Source: CAZGTQ01 sp964528575
GTDB taxonomy: Bacteria > Planctomycetota > UBA1135 > GCA-002686595
Assembly (NCBI GenBank): GCA_964528575.1
Contig: CAZGTQ010000404.1
Location: 1 to 10,633 of the forward strand
Reading direction: 5' to 3'
DNA: 10,633 bases
The notes under the pieces are model-generated. The model saw only the letters and a program-made list of their open reading frames with translations, was not told the DNA's origin and made no database searches. How positions within the stretch are numbered: position 1 is the stretch's first letter; the number at the start of each line of letters is the position of its first letter. Shown one piece after another: positions 1 through 6,608 of this stretch. The position numbers and the translations under genes were made by a program.

Positions 1-91
1 CCCGCGTCAATCGCCGGACCGAGCCGGCCCGGTCCCGTCCGCGAGCCCGCGAGAACGCCGCAAGTCTCGCTCTTGGGACGGGTTGCGTCGA
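1..91. other. Region after cdsA, with small hairpin at 16-35
   Basis: The 91 bases beyond the cdsA stop show no supportable gene start on the minus strand: there is no ATG or GTG, and the frame opened by the TTG at about 62 closes within about 60 bases. GGACCG (16-21) and CGGTCC (30-35) form a 6-bp inverted repeat with an 8-base loop. It lacks a U-run on the minus strand and may be a weak terminator or a leader structure for the next gene. Confidence 0.4.
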
Positions 92-1123
92 TCAAGCGAC
101 GCCGGAGGCGGGCCACAGCAGGCACGCGATCGGGACGGCGACCAGGAGGCTGTCGAGCGCGTCGGCGAGTCCACCGGCCGGGCCGAGCCAGCGCGCCGAG
201 TCCTTCACGCCTGCGCGCCGCTTGACCCAGCTCTCGACCAGGTCGCCCGCCTGCGCGGCGACGTTGGTCGCGAGGCCGAGCGCCGCGCCGGCGGCGACGC
301 CCGCGCCGATCGCGCCGAGCGCCGCGGCGCCCGCTCCCGCCGCCGTGCCGGCGAGCGCCGAGGACACGAACCCGGCGACGGTCTTGCCCGGGCTGATCGA
401 CGGGAACGGCCGGCGCCGTCCGATCGCGCGGCCGACGTAGTACGCGGCGGTGTCGCCGACCTTCGCGACGACGAGCAGCGCGACGAGGCCCGCGGTCCCG
501 TGCAGCAGCCAGAACGCGCCCAAGAGCGGCATCGGCGCGGCGGCCCAGAGCGCGAGGCCGAGCGCGATCGCGAGCTCGCGCCGGCGCGAGCCCAGGTGCG
601 GCGCCCAGCGCGGCGCCGCGAGCCACGCCAGCGCCGCGGCGAGGGCGACCGCGCCCGCGAGCGCGAGCCGGTGCCGCTCGGCGAGCGCGAGCGCTTCGAG
701 CAGCACGAGCTGCGCCGCGCCGAGGACGACGAACGCGACGGCGCGCCCGCGCGCTCCGTCGACGCGCCCGCGGCGCAGCACGCCGAGCGCCGCGAACGCG
801 AGCAGGCCGCCGAACGCGGCGACGCCGTACAGCGAGACGAGGTCGATGCGCGCCGCTCCTGCCTGACGCGCGAGCGCGCCCATGCCGCGCTCGATCGCGA
901 TCGTCACGCCCAGGGCCGCCGTGGCGACGACGAGATCCGCGCCGCGCGCGGCGAGCGCGCCCATGCGCCCCAGCTCGAGCGCCAGGCCCAGGCCGAGCAG
1001 CGCGCCCATGAAGAGCACGACGCGCGGCTCCCCCGCCGCGTCGGCGGCCCACACGAGCGCGGCCGCGGCGGCGATCGTCGCCGCGCCGACGGCGGTGCGG
1101 CGCGCGACGCCGCCGCCGGTCAC
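92..1123 (-). CDS. cdsA: Phosphatidate cytidylyltransferase (CDP-diglyceride synthase)
   Basis: Integral membrane enzyme that makes CDP-diacylglycerol from phosphatidic acid and CTP, the entry to phospholipid synthesis. The 343-residue product is strongly hydrophobic and Ala/Leu-rich, with about eight possible membrane segments. Family landmarks are in the C-terminal half: VVAKVGDTAAYYVGR (218-231), SISPGKTVAG (242-251) and the signature region starting SWVKRRAGVKDS (298-309). The signature ends GPAGGLADALDSL (314-326), where the usual HGG reads AGG and the usual DRxD reads DALD, so the conserved His and Arg are both Ala; the Asp residues and the KD pair are kept. The GTG start is chosen because it overlaps the uppS stop (GTGA), as in other tight joins here. 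The stretch upstream in the same frame is the uppS gene. Family assignment is firm; full activity is inferred, given the two substitutions. In many bacteria dxr follows cdsA, but the window ends before this can be seen. Confidence 0.93.
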   Translation of the reverse strand: MTGGGVARRTAVGAATIAAAAALVWAADAAGEPRVVLFMGALLGLGLALELGRMGALAARGADLVVATAALGVTIAIERGMGALARQAGAARIDLVSLYGVAAFGGLLAFAALGVLRRGRVDGARGRAVAFVVLGAAQLVLLEALALAERHRLALAGAVALAAALAWLAAPRWAPHLGSRRRELAIALGLALWAAAPMPLLGAFWLLHGTAGLVALLVVAKVGDTAAYYVGRAIGRRRPFPSISPGKTVAGFVSSALAGTAAGAGAAALGAIGAGVAAGAALGLATNVAAQAGDLVESWVKRRAGVKDSARWLGPAGGLADALDSLLVAVPIACLLWPASGVA

Positions 1124-1866
1124 GTGCGCTGCCCGCGCGCCGCGCTCGGCGCGCCCCGCTCCGGCAGCGCGCCGAACTTGCGCACGCGGCGCGCGTACTC
1201 GCACAGCGCCTCTTCGAGCTGCGCCTTGCGGAACTCCGGCCAGCAGGCGTCGGTGACGTAGAGCTCGGAGTACGACGCCTGCCACAGCAAGAAGTTCGAC
1301 AGCCGCATCTCGCCCGCCGTGCGGATCACGAGGTCGGGATCGGGCGTCTCGGGGTCGTACAGGTAGCGCCGCAGCGTCTCGTCGTCGATCGAGGCGGGGT
1401 CGACGAGGCCGTCGCGCACGTCGCACGACAGGCGCCGCACCGCGTCGGCGATCTCCGCGCGGCTCCCGTACGAGAGCGCGAGCCGCAGCAGGAGCCCGCG
1501 GTTGGCGCGCGTCATCTCCTCGGTGCGGCGCAGCTCGACGAGCGCGGCCTCGGGCAGGTCGCCGACGCGGCCGATGCAGCGCAGCCGCACGTCGTTGTCC
1601 ATCAGCGTGCGCCGCTCGCGCACCATGAACACGCGCAACAGGTGCATCAAGTAGCCGATCTCCGCGCCCGGCCGCTTCCAGTTCTCGACCGAGAACGCGT
1701 ACAGCGTCAGGCTCTTCACGCCGATCCGCGCACACTCGGTCGTGATCTCGCGCACCGACGCGATCCCCTCGCGGTGGCCGTGGATGCGCGCCATCCCGCG
1801 CTCCTCTGCCCAGCGACCGTTGCCGTCCATGATGACGGCGATGTGCTCGGGGAACGCGGAGGTCAT
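1120..1866 (-). CDS. uppS: Isoprenyl transferase (undecaprenyl diphosphate synthase)
   Basis: Cytoplasmic cis-prenyltransferase that condenses farnesyl diphosphate with isopentenyl diphosphates to give undecaprenyl diphosphate, precursor of the lipid carrier for peptidoglycan and other envelope glycans. The 248-residue length is normal for the family. Visible motifs in order: HIAVIMDGNGRWA (8-20) with the catalytic Asp at 14; IHGHREG (28-34); YAFSVENWKRP (56-66); LALSYGSRAEI (129-139); and DLVIRTAGEMRLSNFLLWQ (178-196) followed by SELYVTDACWPEF. The common RTSGE is RTAGE here, a mild variation. The ATG start overlaps the purA stop as ATGA, and a GGGAG sits only two bases upstream, so translation probably depends on coupling to purA. 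It is followed by cdsA through a GTGA overlap; uppS-cdsA is a widely conserved pair. The C-terminal 17 residues after FGALPERG look disordered. Confidence 0.98.
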   Translation of the reverse strand: MTSAFPEHIAVIMDGNGRWAEERGMARIHGHREGIASVREITTECARIGVKSLTLYAFSVENWKRPGAEIGYLMHLLRVFMVRERRTLMDNDVRLRCIGRVGDLPEAALVELRRTEEMTRANRGLLLRLALSYGSRAEIADAVRRLSCDVRDGLVDPASIDDETLRRYLYDPETPDPDLVIRTAGEMRLSNFLLWQASYSELYVTDACWPEFRKAQLEEALCEYARRVRKFGALPERGAPSAARGQRT

Positions 1867-3164
1867 GGCTCCCGCGGGAAGAGCTCCGCGCGCGGCACGA
1901 CCTCGTCGCGTCCCGGGCCGACCGACAGCATGCCGATCGGGACCCCGACGAGCTCCTCGATCCAGTCGACGTAGCCGCGCGCCGTCCGCGGCAGGTCCTC
2001 GAAGCGCCGCGCGCCGTCGATGTCCTCGCTCCAGCCCGGCCGCGTCTCGTACACCGGCGTGACGCGGTCGAGCGAGGCGAGCTGCGCGGGATAGCGCTCG
2101 AAGCGCTCGCCGTCGCGCTCGTACGCGACCGCGACGTGCAGCTCGTCGAAGCTGCTCAGCACGTCGAGGTTCGTCATGATCCACGTGTCCGCCGCGTGCA
2201 GCTCCAGCGCGTAGCGCGCCGCGACCGCGTCGAACCATCCGCAGCGCCGCGGCCGGCCCGTCGTCGCTCCGTACTCGTTGCCGCGCTCGCGGATCTTCTC
2301 GCCCTGCGCGCCGGGCGCCTCGCTCGGGAACGGGCCCTCGCCGACGCGCGTGCAGTACGCCTTCGCGATGCCGACCGCGCGGTCGACCCGACGCGCGGGG
2401 AACGCGGCGCCGCTCGCGATGCCGTTCGTGCCGGTGCTCGACGACGTGACGAACGGGTACGTGCCGTGGTCGAGGTCGAGCATGACCCCCTGCGCGCCCT
2501 CGAACAGGATGCGCTTGCCGTCGCGCCACGCGTCGCGCACGAGCGCGCCCGTGTCGCCGCTGAAGGGCCGCAGGCGCTCGGCGACGGCGGCGTAGCGCTC
2601 GAGCTCGACGTCGAGGTCGAACGTGTCCGCCTGATGCACCTCGGCGAGCAGCGCGTTCTTCTCGGCGAGCGCGGCGCGCAGCCGGTCGCGCAACAGGTCC
2701 GTGTCGAGCAGATCCGCGATCCGCAGGCCGGTGCGCGCGGCCTTGTCGGCGTAGCACGGACCGATGCCGCGGCCGGTCGTGCCGATGCGCCCGAGCCCGC
2801 GCCAGCGCTCGGCGAGGTGGTCGAGCCGCTTGTGGTGCTCGAAGATCACGTGCGCGCTCGCCGACAGCCGCAGGTTCTTCGGGCCGACCGCGATGCCGCG
2901 CTGCGTGAGCGCGTCGATTTCGCCGAGCAGCGCGATCGGATCGACCGCGACGCCGCAGCCGATCACGTTGATCGTGCCCGGGTGCAGGATGCCCGAGGGA
3001 ACGACGTGCAGGACGTAGCTCTTCTTCTCGACGACGACGGTGTGGCCGGCGTTCGCGCCGCCCTGGTAGCGCACGACGAAATCGGCGTCGGCGGCGAGCC
3101 GGTCGATGATCTTCCCTTTGCCCTCGTCGCCCCACTGGGCACCGAACACGCTGAGCGAGGGCAT
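1863..3164 (-). CDS. purA: Adenylosuccinate synthetase
   Basis: Cytoplasmic GTP-dependent enzyme that joins IMP and aspartate to form adenylosuccinate, the first committed step from IMP to AMP. At 433 residues it matches the usual bacterial length. The N-terminal GAQWGDEGKGKIID (8-21) holds the phosphate-binding loop and catalytic Asp13; NAGHT (38-42) holds catalytic His41. GRIGTTGRGIGPCYADKAAR (125-144) is the IMP-binding segment, FEGAQGVMLDLDHGTYPFVT (221-240) is the strongly conserved central block, GNEYGATTGRPRRCGW (295-310) is the aspartate/IMP loop, and SVGPGRDE (414-421) is the C-terminal nucleotide-binding signature. Nothing essential appears missing. The start is fixed by the position of the GDEGKGK loop, although no strong ribosome-binding site precedes it. 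It heads a tight group with uppS and cdsA, and a 160-base gap with a possible promoter separates it from the gene upstream. Confidence 0.98.
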   Translation of the reverse strand: MPSLSVFGAQWGDEGKGKIIDRLAADADFVVRYQGGANAGHTVVVEKKSYVLHVVPSGILHPGTINVIGCGVAVDPIALLGEIDALTQRGIAVGPKNLRLSASAHVIFEHHKRLDHLAERWRGLGRIGTTGRGIGPCYADKAARTGLRIADLLDTDLLRDRLRAALAEKNALLAEVHQADTFDLDVELERYAAVAERLRPFSGDTGALVRDAWRDGKRILFEGAQGVMLDLDHGTYPFVTSSSTGTNGIASGAAFPARRVDRAVGIAKAYCTRVGEGPFPSEAPGAQGEKIRERGNEYGATTGRPRRCGWFDAVAARYALELHAADTWIMTNLDVLSSFDELHVAVAYERDGERFERYPAQLASLDRVTPVYETRPGWSEDIDGARRFEDLPRTARGYVDWIEELVGVPIGMLSVGPGRDEVVPRAELFPREP

Positions 3165-3324
3165 GGATCTGGCGTCGAAGGGGAGGCTGTCGGACGGCCG
3201 GAGGCCGCCGCGAAGGTCGAGCGGAGCGGCCCGGCGGCGTCGCTCGCCGCTTGGGCGCGAGGGGCGATTCTCACCCTCGGTCGGAACGCGAACAAGGGGA
3301 AACTCGACGGCGCTCCGAGGCGGG
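3165..3324 (-). other. Intergenic region between hyuB-like gene and purA
   Basis: This 160-base gap is the longest break between coding regions on the low-coordinate side of 8.3 kb. I see no gene in it on either strand; plus-strand frames through it are Arg-rich shadows that continue into purA and hyuB. It contains one plausible promoter pair (listed separately) about 100 bases upstream of the purA start. I see no hairpin with a U-run after the hyuB-like stop, so read-through into purA is possible. Confidence 0.6.
3267..3295 (-). promoter_or_regulatory. Possible housekeeping-sigma promoter for purA-uppS-cdsA
   Basis: Read on the minus strand, TTGTTC (3295-3290) is followed after exactly 17 bases by GAGAAT (3272-3267). 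The -10-like box matches TATAAT at four of six positions, and the -35-like box matches TTGACA at the first three. It lies in a locally less GC-rich patch of the gap before purA and would give a leader of roughly 95 bases. The match is modest and the sigma-factor preferences of this organism are unknown, so this is a candidate only. Confidence 0.33.
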
Positions 3325-4893
3325 CTACGCCGCCCCGTGTCCGCCGCCGCCGGGCGTCTCGATCACGAGCTCGGCGCCCGCGGGCGCGTCGAACGACGTC
3401 TTGCCCGCCAGACGCCGCGCGGAGCGCGCGCCGGGGAGGCGCAGTCGAGCACGGCCCGGCGCGCCGCTCCCGCCGCCGGCGAGACCCCACGGACCCGCGG
3501 CCTGGCGCTCGGCGACGAAGCCGACGCGCACCGGCGCGAGGACCAGGAGCGAGCGCCGCACGCCATCGCCGCCGCGGCGCGCGCCGCGACCGCCCGAGCG
3601 GCGCCGCACGGTGTACGCGGTCACGCGCGCGGGCACGTGCGCCTCGAGCGCCTCGATCGGCGTGTTGCGCGTGTTCGTCATGTGCGTCTGCACCGCGTGC
3701 GCGCCGGCGCCAGCGGGCCCGGCGCCCGCGCCGCCGGCGATCGTCTCGTAGTACGTGAAGTCGCCCCCGCCGAACGTGAGGTTGCTCATCGTCCCCGCGC
3801 TCGCCGCGGGCACGCGCTCGGGCGCGGCCTGCGCGAGCGCGCCGAGCAGCACGTCGACGCAGCGCTGGCTCGTCTCGACGTTGCCCGCCGCGACGCTCGC
3901 GGGGTAGCGCGCGTCGACGAGCGAGCCGGGCCGCGTGCGCACGCTCACCGGCCGCAGCACGCCGTCGTTCGTCGGCGTGCCGGACGGGAGCAAGAGGCGC
4001 AACGCGTAGAAGGCCGCGGAGACCGCGACGGCGTGCACGGTGTTGACGGGCGCGTCGACCTGGTCGTCGGTGCCGGTGAAGTCGCAGTCGAGCCGGTCGC
4101 CGCGCACGGTGAGCACGAGGCGCACGCGCGCGTTCTCCCCCCCGCCGCCGGCGCGCGGGACCTCGACCTCGTCCTCGAAGGCGTACGCGCCGTCGGGCAG
4201 CGCGCGCACGACCTCGCGCGCGAGCGCCTCGGTCCAGTCCATGAGCTGCGCGCCGCGGCGGGCGAGCTCGGCCGTGCCGTGCTCCTGGGCGAGCTCGCGC
4301 AGGCGTCGCTCTCCGAGCCGATTCGCCGCGCTCTGAGCGAGCAGGTCGCCCTCGCGCTCGCGCGGCACGCGCATGTTCGCGAGCAGGAGCGCCATCGTCT
4401 CGGCGTCGACCGCTCCGCCGCGCACGAGACGCACGGGCGGGATGCGCAGGCCCTCGCCGTGCACGTCGGCCGCCGGCGCCATCGAGCCGGGATGGGCGCC
4501 GCCGACGTCGGCGTGGTGCGCGCGGTTCGCGCAGTAGAAGTCCGGCCGCCGGCCGCCCGTCAGGAACACCGGCGAGACGAGCGTGATGTCGGGCAGGTGC
4601 GTGCCGCCCTGGTAGGGGTCGTTGAGCACGACCGCGTCGCCCGGACGCATGTCGACCGCGCGCATCGCCGCGGCGACCGACAGCGGCGTCGAGCCCAGGT
4701 GGACGGGCAGGTGCGCCGCCTGGCCGATCGAGCGGCCCTCGGCGTCGAAGAGCGCGCACGAGAAGTCGCGGCGCTCCTTGATGTTCGGTGAGAACGACGA
4801 GCGCAGGAGCGTCGCGCCCATCTCCTCGGCGACGGACGCGAACAGGTGGTGGAAGACCTCGACGCGCAACGCGTCGCGGCGGCTGGCGCTCAC
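3325..4893 (-). CDS. Hydantoinase B / 5-oxoprolinase beta-type family protein
   Basis: Member of the HyuB family (ATP-dependent N-methylhydantoinase, 5-oxoprolinase and acetone carboxylase subunits), which act on small cyclic amides or ketones, usually with a HyuA partner. The 522 residues cover the whole domain: RSSFSPNIKERRDFSCALFD (31-50), QAAHLPVHLGS (58-68), GDAVVLNDPYQGGTHLPDIT (85-104), NRAHHADVGGAHPGSM (123-138), GNVETSQR (337-344), FGGGDFTYYETIAGG (374-388), THMTNTRNTPIEALE (403-417) and the terminal ETPGGGGHG (512-520). The His-rich clusters resemble metal or active-site positions of the family. A GTG start is chosen because it overlaps the gspK-like stop as GTGA, with GAGG just upstream, and the family N-terminus (DALRVEVFHHLF) begins right after. 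No HyuA gene lies in the window, so the substrate cannot be named. Its coupling to a secretion gene is odd and may have no functional meaning. Confidence 0.93.
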   Translation of the reverse strand: MSASRRDALRVEVFHHLFASVAEEMGATLLRSSFSPNIKERRDFSCALFDAEGRSIGQAAHLPVHLGSTPLSVAAAMRAVDMRPGDAVVLNDPYQGGTHLPDITLVSPVFLTGGRRPDFYCANRAHHADVGGAHPGSMAPAADVHGEGLRIPPVRLVRGGAVDAETMALLLANMRVPREREGDLLAQSAANRLGERRLRELAQEHGTAELARRGAQLMDWTEALAREVVRALPDGAYAFEDEVEVPRAGGGGENARVRLVLTVRGDRLDCDFTGTDDQVDAPVNTVHAVAVSAAFYALRLLLPSGTPTNDGVLRPVSVRTRPGSLVDARYPASVAAGNVETSQRCVDVLLGALAQAAPERVPAASAGTMSNLTFGGGDFTYYETIAGGAGAGPAGAGAHAVQTHMTNTRNTPIEALEAHVPARVTAYTVRRRSGGRGARRGGDGVRRSLLVLAPVRVGFVAERQAAGPWGLAGGGSGAPGRARLRLPGARSARRLAGKTSFDAPAGAELVIETPGGGGHGAA

Positions 4894-6542
4894 CGATCCT
4901 CGTCGTCGTGGTCGAGCACCTCGTACGGCATGTAGTCGAGCACCTCCCAGCGCTGCAGCGGGATCAGCTCCGGCCCGTCGGCGCCGTCGCGGCGCCAGAA
5001 GACGCAGCGCACCGTGCGCGTGAGCGCGCTCGCATCCGGATCCTCGCTGTCGCGTCCGAACGCGCCGAGGGCGTCGCCCGCCGCTTCCTCGCCGGTGGGG
5101 ATGCTCGCCGTCACGTAGACCGAGAACACCGAGCTCGTCACCTTGAGCAGGTTCTTCACCTCGGCCTGCTGGACCGGCTCGAGGTTCTCCCAGCCGTACA
5201 TCTCCTTGAGCGTGTCGAGGTTCTCGAAGATCTGCGTCTCGACGATCGGCTGCCCGCGCTCGTCGAGCTGCGGGTCCTCGCCGCTGTCCTCGCGTCGCTC
5301 GCGCGCCTCCTCGTCCTCCTTGTTGCGGTACAGGAGCACGTCCTTCCAGAGCTCGATCGACACGTCGCGCGTATCGAACAGGCCCACGAGCACGGCGAAC
5401 GGCGCGGTGTTCACGTTGACGGCGACCTGGGACGCGGCGCCCGCCGCGGGCGCGCCGCCGCCCGCCGCGCCGCCGCCCGATTCGCCGCCGCCCCCAGCGC
5501 CGGGGTTCTGGTTGCCGCCGCTCGCGCTCCGCAGGTCGGCGCCCTGCGGACCGACGCTCTGCCCCTGACCCTGGCCGCCGCCGCCCTGACCGGGCGGCGG
5601 CTCGCCGTCGCCCTGCCCCGGGGGCTGCTCGCCGCCGCCGGCCGCCCCACCGCCCCCGGCGCCGGCCGTGCCGGCGTCGGACAGCGTCGCGACGGACGTC
5701 CACACGGTGAGGAACGAGCCGATCGAGTGGACGACGTCGCCCTTCAGGTCGCGGAAGTCGCGGAAGTGGTGCTCCTCGAACGAGGGCAGCACGAGGAACT
5801 CGCGCAGCGAGAGGGGCAGGCGCACGCGCTCGTCGTCGTCCTGGGTGTCGGTCGCCATCCCCGGCCGTGGCAGGGTGGCGTTGCGCCACTCGCGCATGTG
5901 CTGGAGCATCTCGTCCGCCATCCGCCGCGCCCGGCCCGGATCGATGTCGGCTTCGGTCTCGCCACGGGCGTTGTCGAGGATACGCACGACGCGCTCGTAC
6001 GCCTTCTCGGCCTCGTCCTCGTCCTCGGTCAGCATGCACAGGACGTTGTATTTGCTGTCCTCGTCCTGGACGAGCACGCGCAGGCGCACGCGGTTGATCT
6101 CGGTCTGCTGCGGGTTCGCCCAGACGTCACGGCGCGAGTCCGTCGGTCCCGACTCCCCGCCTCCGGGGCCGCCGGGCGCCCCTCCGGCGCCGCCGCCACC
6201 CCCCGCGAGGCCGCCGGCCTGGTCCATCAGTCCGCTGAGGCCGTCCGCGAGCCCCCCCAGCCCGCCGCCGCCGCCACCCGCTCCTGGGGCGGCGCCGCCG
6301 CCCGCCTCCGAGTCGGACTCCGCGTCGGCCTTCAGGTCCTCGATGATCTGCAGCAGGGACGCTTCGATCGCGTTGTCCATCCGGGTGAGCGCGTTGTTGT
6401 TGCGCGTCACCCGGGCGTCGGTGTCGGTGCCGATGCGGATCTGGAACACGACCGCCACCAGCACGAAGAGCACGAGCAGGGCCAGCATGAGGGCGGCACC
6501 GCGGCGCTCGGCGGCCGCTCCGGTCGGGCGGAGGGTCTTCAT
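4890..6542 (-). CDS. GspK-like minor pseudopilin (type II secretion) with Gly-rich insertions
   Basis: Probable minor pseudopilin that would sit at the tip of the type II secretion pseudopilus in the periplasm, anchored in the inner membrane before assembly. The N-terminus has a basic leader and a type IV pilin-like segment, AERRGAALMLALLVLFVLVA (11-30); prepilin peptidase would cut after Gly15, and as usual for GspK there is no Glu at +5. RVLVQDEDSKYNVLCM (155-170) and VNVNTAPFAVLVGLF (375-389) match the characteristic GspK 'DE..K.N.N' and 'NVNTAP..L' motifs. At 550 residues it is far longer than typical GspK (roughly 300-350), due mainly to low-complexity Gly-rich stretches at about 80-130 and 291-371, and it ends in an acidic tail, DHDDEDR. 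An AGGAG (6552-6548) lies five bases before the ATG. It follows the secretin gene and overlaps the hyuB-like gene by four bases. The family call is good; the insertions are unexplained. Confidence 0.86.
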   Translation of the reverse strand: MKTLRPTGAAAERRGAALMLALLVLFVLVAVVFQIRIGTDTDARVTRNNNALTRMDNAIEASLLQIIEDLKADAESDSEAGGGAAPGAGGGGGGLGGLADGLSGLMDQAGGLAGGGGGAGGAPGGPGGGESGPTDSRRDVWANPQQTEINRVRLRVLVQDEDSKYNVLCMLTEDEDEAEKAYERVVRILDNARGETEADIDPGRARRMADEMLQHMREWRNATLPRPGMATDTQDDDERVRLPLSLREFLVLPSFEEHHFRDFRDLKGDVVHSIGSFLTVWTSVATLSDAGTAGAGGGGAAGGGEQPPGQGDGEPPPGQGGGGQGQGQSVGPQGADLRSASGGNQNPGAGGGGESGGGAAGGGAPAAGAASQVAVNVNTAPFAVLVGLFDTRDVSIELWKDVLLYRNKEDEEARERREDSGEDPQLDERGQPIVETQIFENLDTLKEMYGWENLEPVQQAEVKNLLKVTSSVFSVYVTASIPTGEEAAGDALGAFGRDSEDPDASALTRTVRCVFWRRDGADGPELIPLQRWEVLDYMPYEVLDHDDEDR

Positions 6543-6547
6543 GGCTA

Positions 6548-6552
6548 CTCCT
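6548..6552 (-). promoter_or_regulatory. Ribosome-binding site of gspK-like gene
   Basis: AGGAG on the minus strand, five bases before the ATG at 6542. It is one of the strongest Shine-Dalgarno matches in the window and supports this start over later Met codons. Confidence 0.7.
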
Positions 6553-6557
6553 GGACG

Positions 6558-6584
6558 GGCGGGGGCCGGAATTCTTCCCCCGCC
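6558..6584 (-). repeat. Hairpin between secretin and gspK-like genes
   Basis: A perfect 8-base inverted repeat (GGCGGGGG and CCCCCGCC) with an 11-base loop lies in the 66-base gap between the secretin stop and the gspK-like start. It is not followed by a U-run on the minus strand; the gspK ribosome-binding site comes five bases later. It could be an mRNA-stabilising or processing element that sets the relative levels of the two products, or a weak attenuator. Confidence 0.5.
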
Positions 6585-6608
6585 GCACCGTCCGATTCGG
6601 GACCGATC

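Noticed and set aside
83..1261. Plus-strand open frame of 392 codons opposite cdsA
   Set aside because: Arg/Ala/Glu-rich low-complexity translation that mirrors the hydrophobic cdsA gene; no start signal or family motif.
2136..4791. Long plus-strand frames across purA, the 160-base gap and the HyuB-type gene
   Set aside because: They span two real genes and the gap with Arg-rich sequence and show no family features.
5430..5672. Gly-codon-rich DNA as a tandem repeat or CRISPR-like array
   Set aside because: The units are irregular and in frame with a coding sequence; no repeat-spacer structure is present.
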